A stretch of DNA of 64,000 nucleotides from an uncultured Psychrobacter sp. (lineage in GTDB: Bacteria > Pseudomonadota > Gammaproteobacteria > Pseudomonadales > Moraxellaceae): NCBI RefSeq assembly GCF_947500265.1, contig NZ_CANMRN010000003.1, forward strand, positions 1-64,000, written 5' to 3'. A model generated the notes under the pieces. That model was not told the origin of the DNA, did no database searches, and saw only the letters and a list, made by a program, of their open reading frames with translations. The translations under genes and the position numbers were made by a program. This document shows positions 48,752 to 59,534 of this stretch, one piece after another. Positions within the stretch are counted from its first letter, which is position 1. Each line of letters begins with the position of its first letter.

Positions 48752-51700
48752 TTATATCATTTTCCACGTCATGTCATTTTCGCTTAAGCGATGATAATTA
48801 AGCTGCGGATAAGATGATAAATCTACCTTTTGCAGGTTGTCTAGCGCCGTTAATAATGCCTCATAATAAGGCTCAATCATTGCAAATTGCACAGGTGTCG
48901 TATGCTGTACATTCAGCAGACACTTATCTTCCAAGTCTTGGCTAGCCTGACGCAATTGCGGTACACCTGTATATCGACTACCGCCCAATATACGATGGGC
49001 AATTTGTGCCAGCATATTGCGGTCATGCGCTTCCCATGCCTGAATGAGTGCCTGTTTTTCATCATTGATAGTATCGATCATCATAATAATAAGCTTGGCC
49101 GCCAATTCAGGTTTATTCGCTGAACGTGTGAGCGCATCTTGCCAATCTAAAATGTTTGAGGTATCACTTTTGCTTATATTGTTGTTACTAAGGTCATTAT
49201 TGATTTGCTCGTGTAAAGTCGTATTATCGTGAGCTGTTCTATCTTGAAAGCTTTGGTCTTGAGGGCTTTTATCTTGAGAGTTATCGATAGACTTTGTTGG
49301 TGGTTTTAATAGTGGCGATTGACCTTGTTTTTGTAGACGTAAGCTTTCATAGCGCGGCTGAATATCACGCGCAGTATCTCGTCTATAGCCTTCACGAGGC
49401 TGACTATCGCGCAGATAGTCATCACGGATTTTTTTCAGGGATAGTGGACGGGTAATTTTCGGCTCGCTACTGACAGAAGTACTATTACGATCTACCCCGT
49501 CTCCTCTTATTATTGGATAAGTAGCGGTTGAGTCATCTGAAGACATATCTGAACTGGCTTGAGTCTCTTGCCCATTTACATTGTTAGAGAGTAAGTCGTT
49601 CGATAAATCATTGTCATTGATTGAGTAACCGCGCAGCGAATCAATAGTAGTTAGCTCAGCCTCAACACTTTGTAAACTATCACCCTGTAAATCTGGATGC
49701 TGTAAGCCAAAGTTTTGCAAATCTGTATCGGGCAATGCGGTCAATTGTGGTGTGGTACTCTTACGACCAAGCCATTTCTGTAGCACTTGCAATAACTGCG
49801 GTTGGCTAATAGGTTTGCCGACATAGTCATTGATACCGCTAGCTATAAGTTTGTCACGTTCATCTGCTAACCCGTGAGCTGTCAGAGCGATAATAGGGAT
49901 ACGACTATCCGCATTTTCGATATTTCGAATCTGCTTAGCCGCCTCATGACCTGACATACGCGGCATTTGAATATCCATAAATATCAAATCAATATTGTCT
50001 TTGTCTTTGTCTTTGTCTTGCGTAGCCGCTTTATCGTCAGCGCTCGTGTCCTCATGATAGAACGCGCTATTTGTTTTCTTGTTTATCTCATCACGTGTTT
50101 CTGCTTTAGAAAGTTGCGTTTTATTCGATAGGCTTTGCTTATCGCTCTTAGCAGTTTTGATGTTTTTGGTTTGTTGTTTACTGATAATCTCAATAGCATC
50201 AAACCCACTGCTCGCAGTAACTACCTGAATCCCTAGCTCGCTCAATAGAGCATCAAGCACTAGTAAATTGGGCAAATGGTCATCAACTGCCAGTACCGTG
50301 ACCCCTTTCCAGCGTGGTTCCTGCAGGCTTTGCGGCGTACTACGGCTTTGAGTATCGAGCATTGCATATAGCTGTCTTTTGTCTAATGGTTCATACAGTA
50401 TGTTGGCATGATAGCGGTTGAGTAGCGCTTGATCGGCAGCCACTTGATAGCCAAACACAGCAAGCTTACCTTGATAATGCAGACGAATTTGCTTAAGAAG
50501 CGCCATCATATCGTCTTGCGTATCATCATCAACGATGACCCAATCCCAATAGTTACCATGCTCTTTTAATGACTCTAGCACACCCGGTAATGAGTTAGCT
50601 TGAGTCAACTTAATTGGTAAATACTGCAAGCTGGCTTTGAGTACTTGTATCGAAGCGGTATGATTGATCCAAACCAGTACATTAAATTCATCGGTCTCGC
50701 TTGCCAGTGGCGCTAATACTGGTAATTCGATCGTCTGCCCTGTGGCTGCTTCTAGCACGTCGACATGGGCTGGCATGCGAAACCAAAACGTCGCACCTTG
50801 GTTGGCAATATTCTCTTGAGCGTTATCATGAAACCCAATATCACCGCCCATCAAGCGCGTTAACTGTTTGGAGATGACCAGACCCAACCCTGTACCACCA
50901 TACTGACGCGTGATTGATGGATCGCCTTGGCTAAAGCTTTGGAACAGCATTTTTTGATCTGCAAGAGAAATACCTTTTCCGCTATCTTGCACGCTAATCA
51001 TCAGATAATTGTCACGGTGGTCATCTAAGCTCACACGCACCACCACATCACCACTATCCGTAAATTTAATGGCATTACCAACGATATTGGTCAATACTTG
51101 CTTAAGACGTAACGCATCGCCGTTGATGCGCATCGGCACATCATTGTAAAACAGTACTGCCATGCGTAAACCCTTCTCCGCAGAGACAGGAGATAGCATA
51201 TCGACCACATCGTAAATGGTGTCATAAAGATCAAATTCATGACGATCCAGTACTAGCTTACCTGCCTCAATTTTAGAAAAATCTAAGACATCATTTACCA
51301 AAGCGAGCAAGTGTGCTGAGGACTTACGTATAGTCTGTACATACAAGTCCTGCTCAGGATTGAGCTCACCATGGCGTGCCAGCAAGTTAATGAAACCATC
51401 GATACTGTTCAATGGTGTGCGCAGTTCATGACTGATATTGGCTAAAAATGCAGACTTTGCTTGGCTGGTTGAAATCGCTGCATCGCGTGCATTTCGAATA
51501 GAAATGTTTTGCATCTCCATCTCATCAAATGCCAACCGTAAATCATCCTCAGTTTGCTCGGCATGGTCTTTGAGCTCTTGAAAGCTTCTATGTAAGCGGC
51601 GCAATGTTCTGACTAGATCTTGCTGTAATAAATTCAGCTCACCATCTGACTCAACGGGTACAGGTTGGTATAAATTATCAACATGGGTACGTTGCAACTG

Positions 51701-52354
51701 CAAACGCAGCTCATAAATGGGGGCAATCCAACGTTTCGAATAGATATTTAAACTCAGTAGTAGAATCAGGATAGTAAATAAACCGGTAATCACTAACGCC
51801 ATCGCAATACGGTAGCGTGCAATATAGAGCGGCTCATTATCCATATCGACGAGCAACCACAATGTCTGCCCTTCAAACTCTCCTAACACACTGCCATACG
51901 CCGTACCTACAGGCGTTGGACGTTGTGACAAAAAGCTTGCGGAATCACTGATCAATGGCCATTCTTCATTGAGACCATAACCGACTGTTGCCAGTATTTG
52001 ATTACCTTCATTAATAATAGCAATACGCTGTACATGCTGCTCGGACTGCATACGTCCGAGCTTATCTTGGATACCTTCTAGCGTCGTCATTGCCGCTTGC
52101 TGGGTCCTCTCTGCACTACTCCCTACTTGCTGGCGCTCTTGTTCTAGCAGCTCAGGAATCAGTTCAGCTATGACTGGTGTATAGCGAATAAGTACCGCTT
52201 CGGCCAATACTTCTTGCTCCGAGTCGCTCGCACGCATGGTTTCGTGAAATACCAAGATGCCGCCTACTGCTGCCAACACACAGATAGGCAAAAACACCAG
52301 TATGATCAGCTGACCATAAGCACTACTGGTATCGAAACGTTTTTTATATGCCAT
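48752..52354 (-). CDS. gacS: GacS/BarA-type hybrid sensor histidine kinase
   Basis: 1200 residues. TM1 (about 15-36), a periplasmic sensor, TM2 (183-203) and HAMP are followed by HisKA with His309 (NISHELRTPLNS), HATPase (NIVGNAIKFTD, DSGKGI, GGTGLGLVI), a degenerate receiver (about 555-670), a receiver with Asp794 (IFMDIQMPRMSG), Thr825 and Lys847, and a C-terminal Hpt with His1120 (IAHRILGGS). This tripartite order is that of GacS/BarA, which signals to GacA/UvrY and small regulatory RNAs. The second receiver is interrupted at about 727-786 by a Lys/Asp-rich insert, and a 190-residue disordered linker precedes Hpt. Divergent from cysM as in pseudomonads. Confidence 0.94.
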   Translation of the reverse strand: MAYKKRFDTSSAYGQLIILVFLPICVLAAVGGILVFHETMRASDSEQEVLAEAVLIRYTPVIAELIPELLEQERQQVGSSAERTQQAAMTTLEGIQDKLGRMQSEQHVQRIAIINEGNQILATVGYGLNEEWPLISDSASFLSQRPTPVGTAYGSVLGEFEGQTLWLLVDMDNEPLYIARYRIAMALVITGLFTILILLLSLNIYSKRWIAPIYELRLQLQRTHVDNLYQPVPVESDGELNLLQQDLVRTLRRLHRSFQELKDHAEQTEDDLRLAFDEMEMQNISIRNARDAAISTSQAKSAFLANISHELRTPLNSIDGFINLLARHGELNPEQDLYVQTIRKSSAHLLALVNDVLDFSKIEAGKLVLDRHEFDLYDTIYDVVDMLSPVSAEKGLRMAVLFYNDVPMRINGDALRLKQVLTNIVGNAIKFTDSGDVVVRVSLDDHRDNYLMISVQDSGKGISLADQKMLFQSFSQGDPSITRQYGGTGLGLVISKQLTRLMGGDIGFHDNAQENIANQGATFWFRMPAHVDVLEAATGQTIELPVLAPLASETDEFNVLVWINHTASIQVLKASLQYLPIKLTQANSLPGVLESLKEHGNYWDWVIVDDDTQDDMMALLKQIRLHYQGKLAVFGYQVAADQALLNRYHANILYEPLDKRQLYAMLDTQSRSTPQSLQEPRWKGVTVLAVDDHLPNLLVLDALLSELGIQVVTASSGFDAIEIISKQQTKNIKTAKSDKQSLSNKTQLSKAETRDEINKKTNSAFYHEDTSADDKAATQDKDKDKDNIDLIFMDIQMPRMSGHEAAKQIRNIENADSRIPIIALTAHGLADERDKLIASGINDYVGKPISQPQLLQVLQKWLGRKSTTPQLTALPDTDLQNFGLQHPDLQGDSLQSVEAELTTIDSLRGYSINDNDLSNDLLSNNVNGQETQASSDMSSDDSTATYPIIRGDGVDRNSTSVSSEPKITRPLSLKKIRDDYLRDSQPREGYRRDTARDIQPRYESLRLQKQGQSPLLKPPTKSIDNSQDKSPQDQSFQDRTAHDNTTLHEQINNDLSNNNISKSDTSNILDWQDALTRSANKPELAAKLIIMMIDTINDEKQALIQAWEAHDRNMLAQIAHRILGGSRYTGVPQLRQASQDLEDKCLLNVQHTTPVQFAMIEPYYEALLTALDNLQKVDLSSYPQLNYHRLSENDMTWKMI
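49995..50018. repeat. Hexanucleotide tandem repeat (4 x TTGTCT) inside gacS
   Basis: Four perfect copies of TTGTCT on the plus strand; in the gacS frame they encode the alternating Asp-Lys run (DKDKDKD) of the receiver insert. Being a multiple of three, changes in copy number would keep the frame. Confidence 0.85.
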
Positions 52355-52946
52355 GCTAGGTCTACTCTCTACTAAGGTTCTTGCCGTGAATTTTTGTGAT
52401 AACGTCAGTATTCGTGATACTTGTAGCGTGTCGTATTAGAACATCTGGGTAAGGCGCTACTCTTAATGAAGCTATTAATCGTTAATAAATTAACTGATTT
52501 TGACGGGCCAACTACTATACAGCTCAAGATTATCTTAACAGGATTCTATAAGTTCTGGTTAAGCATTCCATATGATGAACAACGTTATAATTAGAGTACC
52601 AACTACTCTATGTCAAAGAAAAAACGGCTTTAAGCGAACAGTCCTATTTTTGCAACCCTCAACGTAACATTGACATTGACCTAATACAGTGACTATTAAT
52701 CCTTGATGCGATAAGCGCAGCTGAAAACAAAATGATATAATAAAGCCACTTTTTATTTACCACAATATATCGCTCATAGTCATAACATATGAGAGCGCAC
52801 TCTAATGCCTTTCGTTTTTAGCTCGCTTATCACCGTAAACCTATAACCCAAGCGACTGTCTAAAATTATGATCAAACAATAAAAACAGCGCTTCCATCAA
52901 AAACAAGCCATTAAAAACATATTTAAAAAATAGAAAAGGATACTTT
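52355..52946. other. Divergent intergenic region gacS / cysM
   Basis: 592 bases, the longest gap in the window. AT-rich, with no frame, tRNA or convincing hairpin. It must contain both promoters. Confidence 0.4.
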
Positions 52947-53918
52947 ATGTCCACTACGGCCATGTCAAATGCTAACTTTATTACTCAAATCACTACCCTC
53001 GCTGATTGCGTTGGTCAAACGCCGCTGGTAAAACTTCAACGCCTGCCTGAGCAAGAGCACATTGCCAATGGTGCTACAGTATTAGCTAAGCTTGAAGGCA
53101 ATAATCCAGCGGGCTCTGTAAAGGATCGTCCTGCTTTTAATATGATTTATCAAGCAGAACAGCGCGGTGATATCAAGCCTGGTGATATGTTGATTGAAGC
53201 CACTAGTGGCAATACTGGTATTGCATTAGCCATGGTCGCTGCGATGCGTGGCTACCCGATAACGTTGCTCATGCCAACCAACTCTACCCAAGAACGTAAA
53301 GATGCCATGATTGCTTATGGCGCAACGCTGATTGAAGTAGACGAAGGTATGGAAGCTGCGCGTGATTTGGCATTACAGATGCAAGCAGATGGCAAAGGGG
53401 TTGTATTGGATCAGTTTAATAATCCTGACAATAGCCAAGCACATTACCTGACTACAGGCCCTGAGCTGTGGGCACAGACAGAAGGTAAAATTACGCATTT
53501 TATTAGCTCAATGGGCACGACAGGTACGATTACCGGTGTGTCACGTTATTTAAAAGAGCAAAATTCAGACGTCAAAATCATTGGCCTACAGCCTGACGAA
53601 GAAGCTTCGATTGCTGGTATTCGCCGTTGGCCAGCGGCTTATATGCCAGGTATTTTTGATGCAGACTTGATTGATGAAGTGATGGATATCGATCAGCGTA
53701 TTGCCGAAGTCTATATGCGTAAATTGGCGAAGACTGAAGGTATCTTTGCTGGAGTATCTTCGGGCGCAGCTGCGTGGGCAGCGACCCAAGTGGCAAAAGC
53801 AAATCCTAATGCTGTTATTGCTTTTATTGTCTGCGATCGTGGCGATCGTTATTTATCAACGGGTTTATATAACGTTGACGATAGTAATACGGATAACAGC
53901 AGCGCAGAAGTTAATTAA
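52947..53918 (+). CDS. cysM: Cysteine synthase B (O-acetylserine sulfhydrylase B)
   Basis: 323 residues. PLP enzyme making cysteine from O-acetylserine and sulfide or thiosulfate. PLP-binding Lys59 is in NNPAGSVKDRPA; the substrate loop ATSGNTG and the PLP-phosphate loop SMGTTGTITG are present. RRWPAAYMP (226-234) distinguishes CysM from CysK. The acidic Asn/Ser tail is slightly longer than usual. Ribosome-binding site AAGGA. First of the cysM-exonuclease-rlmD-relA-mutM series on the plus strand. Confidence 0.96.
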   Translation: MSTTAMSNANFITQITTLADCVGQTPLVKLQRLPEQEHIANGATVLAKLEGNNPAGSVKDRPAFNMIYQAEQRGDIKPGDMLIEATSGNTGIALAMVAAMRGYPITLLMPTNSTQERKDAMIAYGATLIEVDEGMEAARDLALQMQADGKGVVLDQFNNPDNSQAHYLTTGPELWAQTEGKITHFISSMGTTGTITGVSRYLKEQNSDVKIIGLQPDEEASIAGIRRWPAAYMPGIFDADLIDEVMDIDQRIAEVYMRKLAKTEGIFAGVSSGAAAWAATQVAKANPNAVIAFIVCDRGDRYLSTGLYNVDDSNTDNSSAEVN

Positions 53919-53988
53919 TGCATAAGAAATGCCATTTAGTATCGTTAATTTGAAAGAAGTGCAAAGCGGCCAAGTGCAGATGCAATAC

Positions 53989-54021
53989 TTCAAGCAAGGT
54001 TAGCGCTGTCATTCTTTTATA
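53989..54021. repeat. Dispersed intergenic repeat, copy 2
   Basis: Matches 41161-41193 in 29 of 33 bases, same orientation. It lies between cysM and the exonuclease gene, about 40 bases before the latter's start. Confidence 0.6.
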
Positions 54022-54060
54022 ATGAATTAACTATCAGCTCATAAATAGTCAGGATTATCT

Positions 54061-54885
54061 ATGTCACAAGCGCTACCATCCGACCCTATATTGGTTTTTG
54101 ATATCGAGACTGTCGCCGATGTCGATGCAGCACGCCGTATCTATCCGCAATTGGCCGATCTTAACGATGCGGATGCGTTAAGTGCGCTGACAGCGATACG
54201 TACACAAGAGGCAGGGCATGATTTCATGCGCTTGCCACTACAGCGCATCGTCTGTATCTCAGCTCTGTATATCAAGGATGGGAAGTTATCGCTATTTTCT
54301 TTGACTGCCGATAAATTTAGTGAAAAAGAAATCCTAGCCAAATTCTTTAGAGCATTTAACGACATTGAGACACTGCCGCAACTTATTAGCTGGAATGGCT
54401 CAGGCTTTGACATACCTGTACTGATATATCGTGCCATGCAATATGATTTGTCAGCACCATGGCTGTTCGAAGAAGGCGAGCGTATTAAAAACATGCGCTT
54501 TGATAACTATGTTAATCGTTTTCATACACGTCATCTAGACTTGATGGATCGGTTTAGCCAGTATGGTGCTAGTCGCCGCGAAGCCATGGATATCGTCGCA
54601 AGTCTGTACGGATTACCCGGTAAAACTAACGTGGATGGCAGCATGGTTGGCGCGCTTGTTAGTAGCGGTGACTGGCAGACCCTATCTATATACTGTGAGT
54701 CTGATGTTATGAATACTTGGCTTATTTATTTACGCTGGTTACGTCTAACAGGACAGTTGTCTTCACAAGATTTTGATGCTTGGCAGCAGCAGAGCTATGA
54801 CTATCTGGCAAAGTACACCCAAGCTGACGGTATTCCGCGACATCAAGAGTTTATCGCTGACTGGTCATCGGCACCCGAATTATAG
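54061..54885 (+). CDS. PolB-like DnaQ-fold 3'-5' exonuclease
   Basis: 274 residues. Ribonuclease H-like nuclease with the acidic residues Asp14 and Glu16 (FDIETV), Asp117 (WNGSGFDIPVL), and Tyr211 with Asp215 (YCESDVMNTW), giving a DEDDy-type active site. The family, found alone in many bacteria, resembles the exonuclease domain of DNA polymerase II. Role in DNA repair or RNA turnover is not known. It is placed between cysM and rlmD, 62 bases from the latter. Confidence 0.88.
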   Translation: MSQALPSDPILVFDIETVADVDAARRIYPQLADLNDADALSALTAIRTQEAGHDFMRLPLQRIVCISALYIKDGKLSLFSLTADKFSEKEILAKFFRAFNDIETLPQLISWNGSGFDIPVLIYRAMQYDLSAPWLFEEGERIKNMRFDNYVNRFHTRHLDLMDRFSQYGASRREAMDIVASLYGLPGKTNVDGSMVGALVSSGDWQTLSIYCESDVMNTWLIYLRWLRLTGQLSSQDFDAWQQQSYDYLAKYTQADGIPRHQEFIADWSSAPEL

Positions 54886-54946
54886 AATTCGCATTATTAG
54901 TAGTTTTTATTCCCCTCTTCTAGTTATTTATTATTAAGGCAGGTTT

Positions 54947-56518
54947 ATGCAACCCACCGATTCAAAAACATCTACAGCATCTGATATGGCAGCGCAAAAC
55001 AGTAACGCTCAAGCGAATGAAGCTCAAACAAACGACACCCAAACGATTGTCATTCCGCCGAGTAAGAAAAAATCGAAGCCATCGTCAAAGACACGTCGTC
55101 GTCTAAAAGATGCAGAGCCAATTCCATTTAATATTGATGGCTTATCACATGATGGTCGCGGTGTTGCTGTTTATGGTAATGGTTTTGACGTTGCTGAAGG
55201 TCATGCTGAAGACAAGCACGGCAAAAAAATATTTGTTAGCTTTGCTCTACCAGGTGAAAGCGCTTTAGTAAAAATAACCAACAGCCGTGCTAGCTTTGAA
55301 GAAGGCGATGCCATTAGTATCACTGCCAACCCAAACCCTGAACGTGCATTACCACCCTGCCCGCACTTCGGTACTTGCGGCGGTTGCAACTTGCAGCACT
55401 GGCAGCCAGATGGACAAATAAACTTTAAACAGTCGGTACTGGCTGAAATGCTAATGCACCAAGCCAACGCGGAGCCTGACAATTGGCTCCCTCCTGTGGT
55501 CGGCGATCGTCTTGGTTATCGTACCAAAGCACGTTTGGGCGTGCGCTATGTCGTCAAAAAAGAAACCGCGCTTGTCGGCTTCCGCGAGCGTTCAAGTAAC
55601 TTCTTGGCAGAGCTAAATGAATGTCATATCTTGGATCCGCGTATTGGGTTTGAGATTGAAAACCTAAAAACTCTTATTAGCACTTTAGAAAGCCGTGACA
55701 AGATTGCTCAGCTTGAGCTTGCAATGGGTGAGCAACTGCCAGAACTACCTGATGGCAATCAGCCAGTTGCGCTCATCGTACGTAATTTAGAACCGTTGTC
55801 AGACGCTGATATAGACAAACTAAAAGTATTTTTTGCAGCGCGTAATTGGCAGCTATATTTGCAGTCGAAAGGCGTTGATAGCATCCAACGTATTGCGTTG
55901 ACAGACGCTGATGATTTGAGCGAGCAATTTGGTCGTTTATATTATCAATTGCCAGAGTATGATCTGACTTTTGAATTTATCCCTACTGACTTTACTCAAG
56001 TAAATTTATCTGTGAACCGTCAGATGACCAAGCTTGCCTGTGACTTGTTGGACTTAAAAGCAGGTGAACGCGTATTAGACTTATTCAGTGGTTTGGGTAA
56101 CTTTAGTTTGCCACTAGCGCGCCTCGTTGGCGAGACAGGCTCAGTAGTCGGTGTCGAAGGCAGTGAAGCCATGACTGAACGTGCTGCTGACAATGCCCGT
56201 CGCAACGGTATCAACAATACTGAGTTTTATAGTCAAGATTTGACTCAAGACTGTACTGATAAGCCATGGGCCAACCAAGGCTTTGATGCACTGTTGATTG
56301 ATCCGCCGCGCTCTGGTGCTTGGGAGATTATGCAATATTTACCAAAATTTAATGCTGAGCGCATTGTTTATGTCTCTTGTAATCCAGCGACCCTTGCTCG
56401 TGATACAAAAGCATTGTTAGAACAAGGCTATCGTCTGACTCATGCTGGCGTAATGGATATGTTCTGCCATACGGGCCATGTTGAATCTATCGCTCGCTTT
56501 GAAAAAGTAGCGGTTTAA
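54947..56518 (+). CDS. rlmD: 23S rRNA (uracil-1939-C5)-methyltransferase
   Basis: 523 residues. A TRAM domain (about 58-125) precedes the [4Fe-4S] cysteines Cys138, Cys144, Cys147 ([10 protein letters not shown]) and Cys226 (LNECHIL), then the SAM-binding motif [16 protein letters not shown] and catalytic Cys478 ([12 protein letters not shown]). The complete set is diagnostic of RlmD rather than RlmC. The first 55 residues are a Ser/Gln/Lys-rich extension not found in E. coli RlmD. Ribosome-binding site AAGGCAGG. Confidence 0.96.
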   Translation: MQPTDSKTSTASDMAAQNSNAQANEAQTNDTQTIVIPPSKKKSKPSSKTRRRLKDAEPIPFNIDGLSHDGRGVAVYGNGFDVAEGHAEDKHGKKIFVSFALPGESALVKITNSRASFEEGDAISITANPNPERALPPCPHFGTCGGCNLQHWQPDGQINFKQSVLAEMLMHQANAEPDNWLPPVVGDRLGYRTKARLGVRYVVKKETALVGFRERSSNFLAELNECHILDPRIGFEIENLKTLISTLESRDKIAQLELAMGEQLPELPDGNQPVALIVRNLEPLSDADIDKLKVFFAARNWQLYLQSKGVDSIQRIALTDADDLSEQFGRLYYQLPEYDLTFEFIPTDFTQVNLSVNRQMTKLACDLLDLKAGERVLDLFSGLGNFSLPLARLVGETGSVVGVEGSEAMTERAADNARRNGINNTEFYSQDLTQDCTDKPWANQGFDALLIDPPRSGAWEIMQYLPKFNAERIVYVSCNPATLARDTKALLEQGYRLTHAGVMDMFCHTGHVESIARFEKVAV

Positions 56519-56941
56519 CATTGTTAATCTTCAAAAATGATTAATAGTTAATAACAACTGATAGTTGAACCTAATTAAAGAGACAATTAAGCGTTATTAA
56601 AATTATCTAAGATAACTCAAAGCTTTGATAAGTTTGTGCTAATAAATAGCCATTATTTGGCGTAATTGTCCACAGCCGTACAGAGGCTCGCTTGATTTGT
56701 CACTTTAAAATGAGATAATAGTAAACAATCTTCCTATGTTTTTGATGATGTTTCCAATCGCTACATAGTAAGCATTTGCACTCATAGCTTTATATATTTT
56801 ACGCGCATTTTATAGCTGCTAAAAATAAAATTTTTAGCAGTTGTATTGGTTTATAGCTGACACTTTATGGATCGTTAATTCAGAGTGTGTGCATAGTAGA
56901 TGAGGTTATAATCAATTCAAAATAGCTAAGAGGAGTCGGCT
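56519..56941 (+). other. rlmD-relA intergenic region
   Basis: 423 bases. A good -10 TATAAT at 56907-56912 lies just upstream of the relA ribosome-binding site, but I see no matching -35. The rest is AT-rich with no gene. Confidence 0.4.
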
Positions 56942-59479
56942 ATGGTAAAAATTCGTGAAGGATTACCGCTGGTGGATGGACAGACCACGCAGGCCGATAG
57001 TGCAACACTTGCGGCGCAACTGGTGGCGAGCCAACGCTCTCACCAGTCAGCCAATAGCTATGCCCAAATTCCCCTCGACATCAAATACCAGTTGGCAACC
57101 CACAAGCTACATACTACTTTTGATCGCTCAGCTGCACACACTTATCATTTGCATGACCCTCACACTGAAGACGAGTATTTGGATGATACCAATGCGCTAT
57201 CAAACAAAGAGCTTGAGGCGGTCGACTTGGATCAAGCCAACATTGACGTACCTACTTGGCTAGATAATGTGGCCAAACGTATTGGACAAGAGTCAGTACC
57301 CAACCTAAGTGCAGCTTGCGAGTTTATTCGCAGTCATATGAATACCAGTGAATCTGAGCGTTCAGGCGCTTATGTTACTGGTATCGGTATGACCGATATT
57401 CTGACCTATCTTTATCAAGATGAAGACGCATTGGTCGCGGCCATGCTGTATCGCAGTGCGCGCAAATCTATCATTAGTCTCGCTGAAGTGGAAAAACACT
57501 TTGGTCCAGATATTTTGACGCTCGTCAAAGACACTCTTGCAATGGGTAAGCTGTCGGAGATTATTGAGAGTAACAAGCGCTTAGAAGACCATTTCGTCAA
57601 TAATCAACGTGATCAGCTATCAAATATTTATAGCATGCTCATCTCTGTTACTAACGATGTGCGCGTGGTACTGATAAAACTGGCTGAACGTACTTTCGCC
57701 ATGCGTGAGTTGACGTTTTCTAGGCCAGAGCGTCAAACTCGTGTCGCGCGTGAGGTCATGACTATTTATGCGCCATTAGCCCATCGTTTAGGTATTGCGC
57801 AGCTAAAATGGGAGCTCGAAGATTTAGCTTTCCGTTATCTTGCGCCTGATCGCTATAAAGAAATTGCCAAGCTGCTGTCAGAAAAACGTAGCGAACGTGA
57901 GTCCTATATTCAGCGCGTACAAGACAAATTGAATGAATCATTAGCAGACGCCAGTATCGAAGGCGAGGTATCTGGGCGCGTCAAACATATCTACTCTATT
58001 TATCGAAAAATGAAGCTCAAAGGCTTATCTTTCGATCAGCTTTATGACATTCGTGCCTTGCGCGTCTTGGTCAATAGCCCTTCTGACTGTTATCACGTTT
58101 TAGGCCTAGTACATGGCTTATGGCGTTATATTCCTGAGCAGTTTGATGACTATATTACTAACCCTAAGTCCAATGGCTATCGCTCGCTACATACGGCTGT
58201 AATCGCGGAAAACAAGTCACTAGAAGTCCAAATTCGTACTCATGAAATGCATTTTGAGGCCGAGCTTGGCATGTGTGCACACGTTAATTACAAAGAAGGA
58301 CTAAAGAACAAGAAAGACAATTATCTGAATCAAAGAATCAGCTCATTGCGCCAATTATTATCCATCAATAATGAGACACGTAATCAACCACGCTCAGCTA
58401 TGGTAGCGGGCGAAGAGATAGATGATATTGAGTTTGATGAAGAAGAGCAACTCGTTGATTTTGATGAGCTAGAACGTATTTATATCTTTAGTCGTGATGG
58501 CGACATTACCGAACTACCAAAAGGCGCGACCGTTCTTGATTTTGCCTACTATGTGCATACTCAAGTTGGCAACCGTGCGCAGGCAGCCCGCGTCAATCAG
58601 CGTTATGTGCCACTGACCTATCAGTTGAAAACAGGTGAGCAAGTTGAGATTATCACTAAGGCGTCGCGTGAGCCCAATCGTGATTGGTTGGTAGCATCAC
58701 TAGGTTATATCCATACTAATCGGGCCCGTTCAAAACTGCGCCAGTGGTTTAATAAGCAAGACCGTGATAAGAATATTGAAATAGGTCGCCAAATGCTTAG
58801 CAAAGAGCTTGAGCGCCTATCTGTTCATCCTAATAGTATTGATCTGAACGACTATATTCAGCATTTTCATGTCAATACGACCGACGATATTATTGTAGGG
58901 CTGGTGACAGGTGATATTGGCCTGAATCAGTTGACCAGTCATATCTCTCGTCAGCTACACCTTGAACCTGAGATACCCCCAGAGAGCTTTGTACCGCATG
59001 TAGATAACAGAGATACAGGTAAGCTCGACGCGTATAAAATCCATATCGATGGCTTGGATAATATCGAAATCAATTTGGCAGGTTGTTGCCACCCTGTGCA
59101 TGGCGAACCGATTGCTGGTTACATCACTTTATCGCGTGGCGTCAGTGTGCATAATCGAGGCTGCCCAGAATACTTACGTCTGGTCGAGCGTGACCCTGAG
59201 CGTAAGATAGAAGCCGCTTGGCAAGTGCAGACGGGTCGTTATCAGCCCGTTGATATTCATGTCGAAGCATATGACAGGCGCGGTTTGCTACGTGATTTGA
59301 CACAGATAATTGATAAAGAAAACGTCAATATTCGCCAAGTTCAAACGTTAAGCAATGACGACAATATTGCTTTTTTAAAGTTCCATATCGAAGTCTCAGG
59401 CTTAGCGCATTTGTCTAAGTTGCTCGCAAAATTAGAGCAGCAACATGGTATTTTGCACGCGCGCCGTGCAGTCGTGTAA
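56942..59479 (+). CDS. relA: (p)ppGpp synthetase RelA
   Basis: 845 residues. Ribosome-associated enzyme that makes (p)ppGpp during amino acid starvation. The N-terminal hydrolase-like domain lacks the HD motif (YQDEDALVAAMLYRSARKS replaces it), marking this as synthetase-only RelA and not SpoT. The synthetase domain has GRVKHIYSIYRKMKLKG and YDIRALRVLVNS, and HTAVIAENKSLEVQIRT. A TGS domain (IYIFSRDGDITELPKGATVLDFAYYVHTQVG), a zinc-finger-like segment with two Cys (AGCCHPVHGEPI) and a C-terminal ACT domain follow. Ribosome-binding site AGAGGAG. The context gacS-cysM-rlmD-relA is conserved. Confidence 0.97.
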   Translation: MVKIREGLPLVDGQTTQADSATLAAQLVASQRSHQSANSYAQIPLDIKYQLATHKLHTTFDRSAAHTYHLHDPHTEDEYLDDTNALSNKELEAVDLDQANIDVPTWLDNVAKRIGQESVPNLSAACEFIRSHMNTSESERSGAYVTGIGMTDILTYLYQDEDALVAAMLYRSARKSIISLAEVEKHFGPDILTLVKDTLAMGKLSEIIESNKRLEDHFVNNQRDQLSNIYSMLISVTNDVRVVLIKLAERTFAMRELTFSRPERQTRVAREVMTIYAPLAHRLGIAQLKWELEDLAFRYLAPDRYKEIAKLLSEKRSERESYIQRVQDKLNESLADASIEGEVSGRVKHIYSIYRKMKLKGLSFDQLYDIRALRVLVNSPSDCYHVLGLVHGLWRYIPEQFDDYITNPKSNGYRSLHTAVIAENKSLEVQIRTHEMHFEAELGMCAHVNYKEGLKNKKDNYLNQRISSLRQLLSINNETRNQPRSAMVAGEEIDDIEFDEEEQLVDFDELERIYIFSRDGDITELPKGATVLDFAYYVHTQVGNRAQAARVNQRYVPLTYQLKTGEQVEIITKASREPNRDWLVASLGYIHTNRARSKLRQWFNKQDRDKNIEIGRQMLSKELERLSVHPNSIDLNDYIQHFHVNTTDDIIVGLVTGDIGLNQLTSHISRQLHLEPEIPPESFVPHVDNRDTGKLDAYKIHIDGLDNIEINLAGCCHPVHGEPIAGYITLSRGVSVHNRGCPEYLRLVERDPERKIEAAWQVQTGRYQPVDIHVEAYDRRGLLRDLTQIIDKENVNIRQVQTLSNDDNIAFLKFHIEVSGLAHLSKLLAKLEQQHGILHARRAVV

Positions 59480-59534
59480 ATAAAACCTTAAGTCAGTCGT
59501 TGTTTATTCCACAATAGAGTTGTTAAAAAATACT

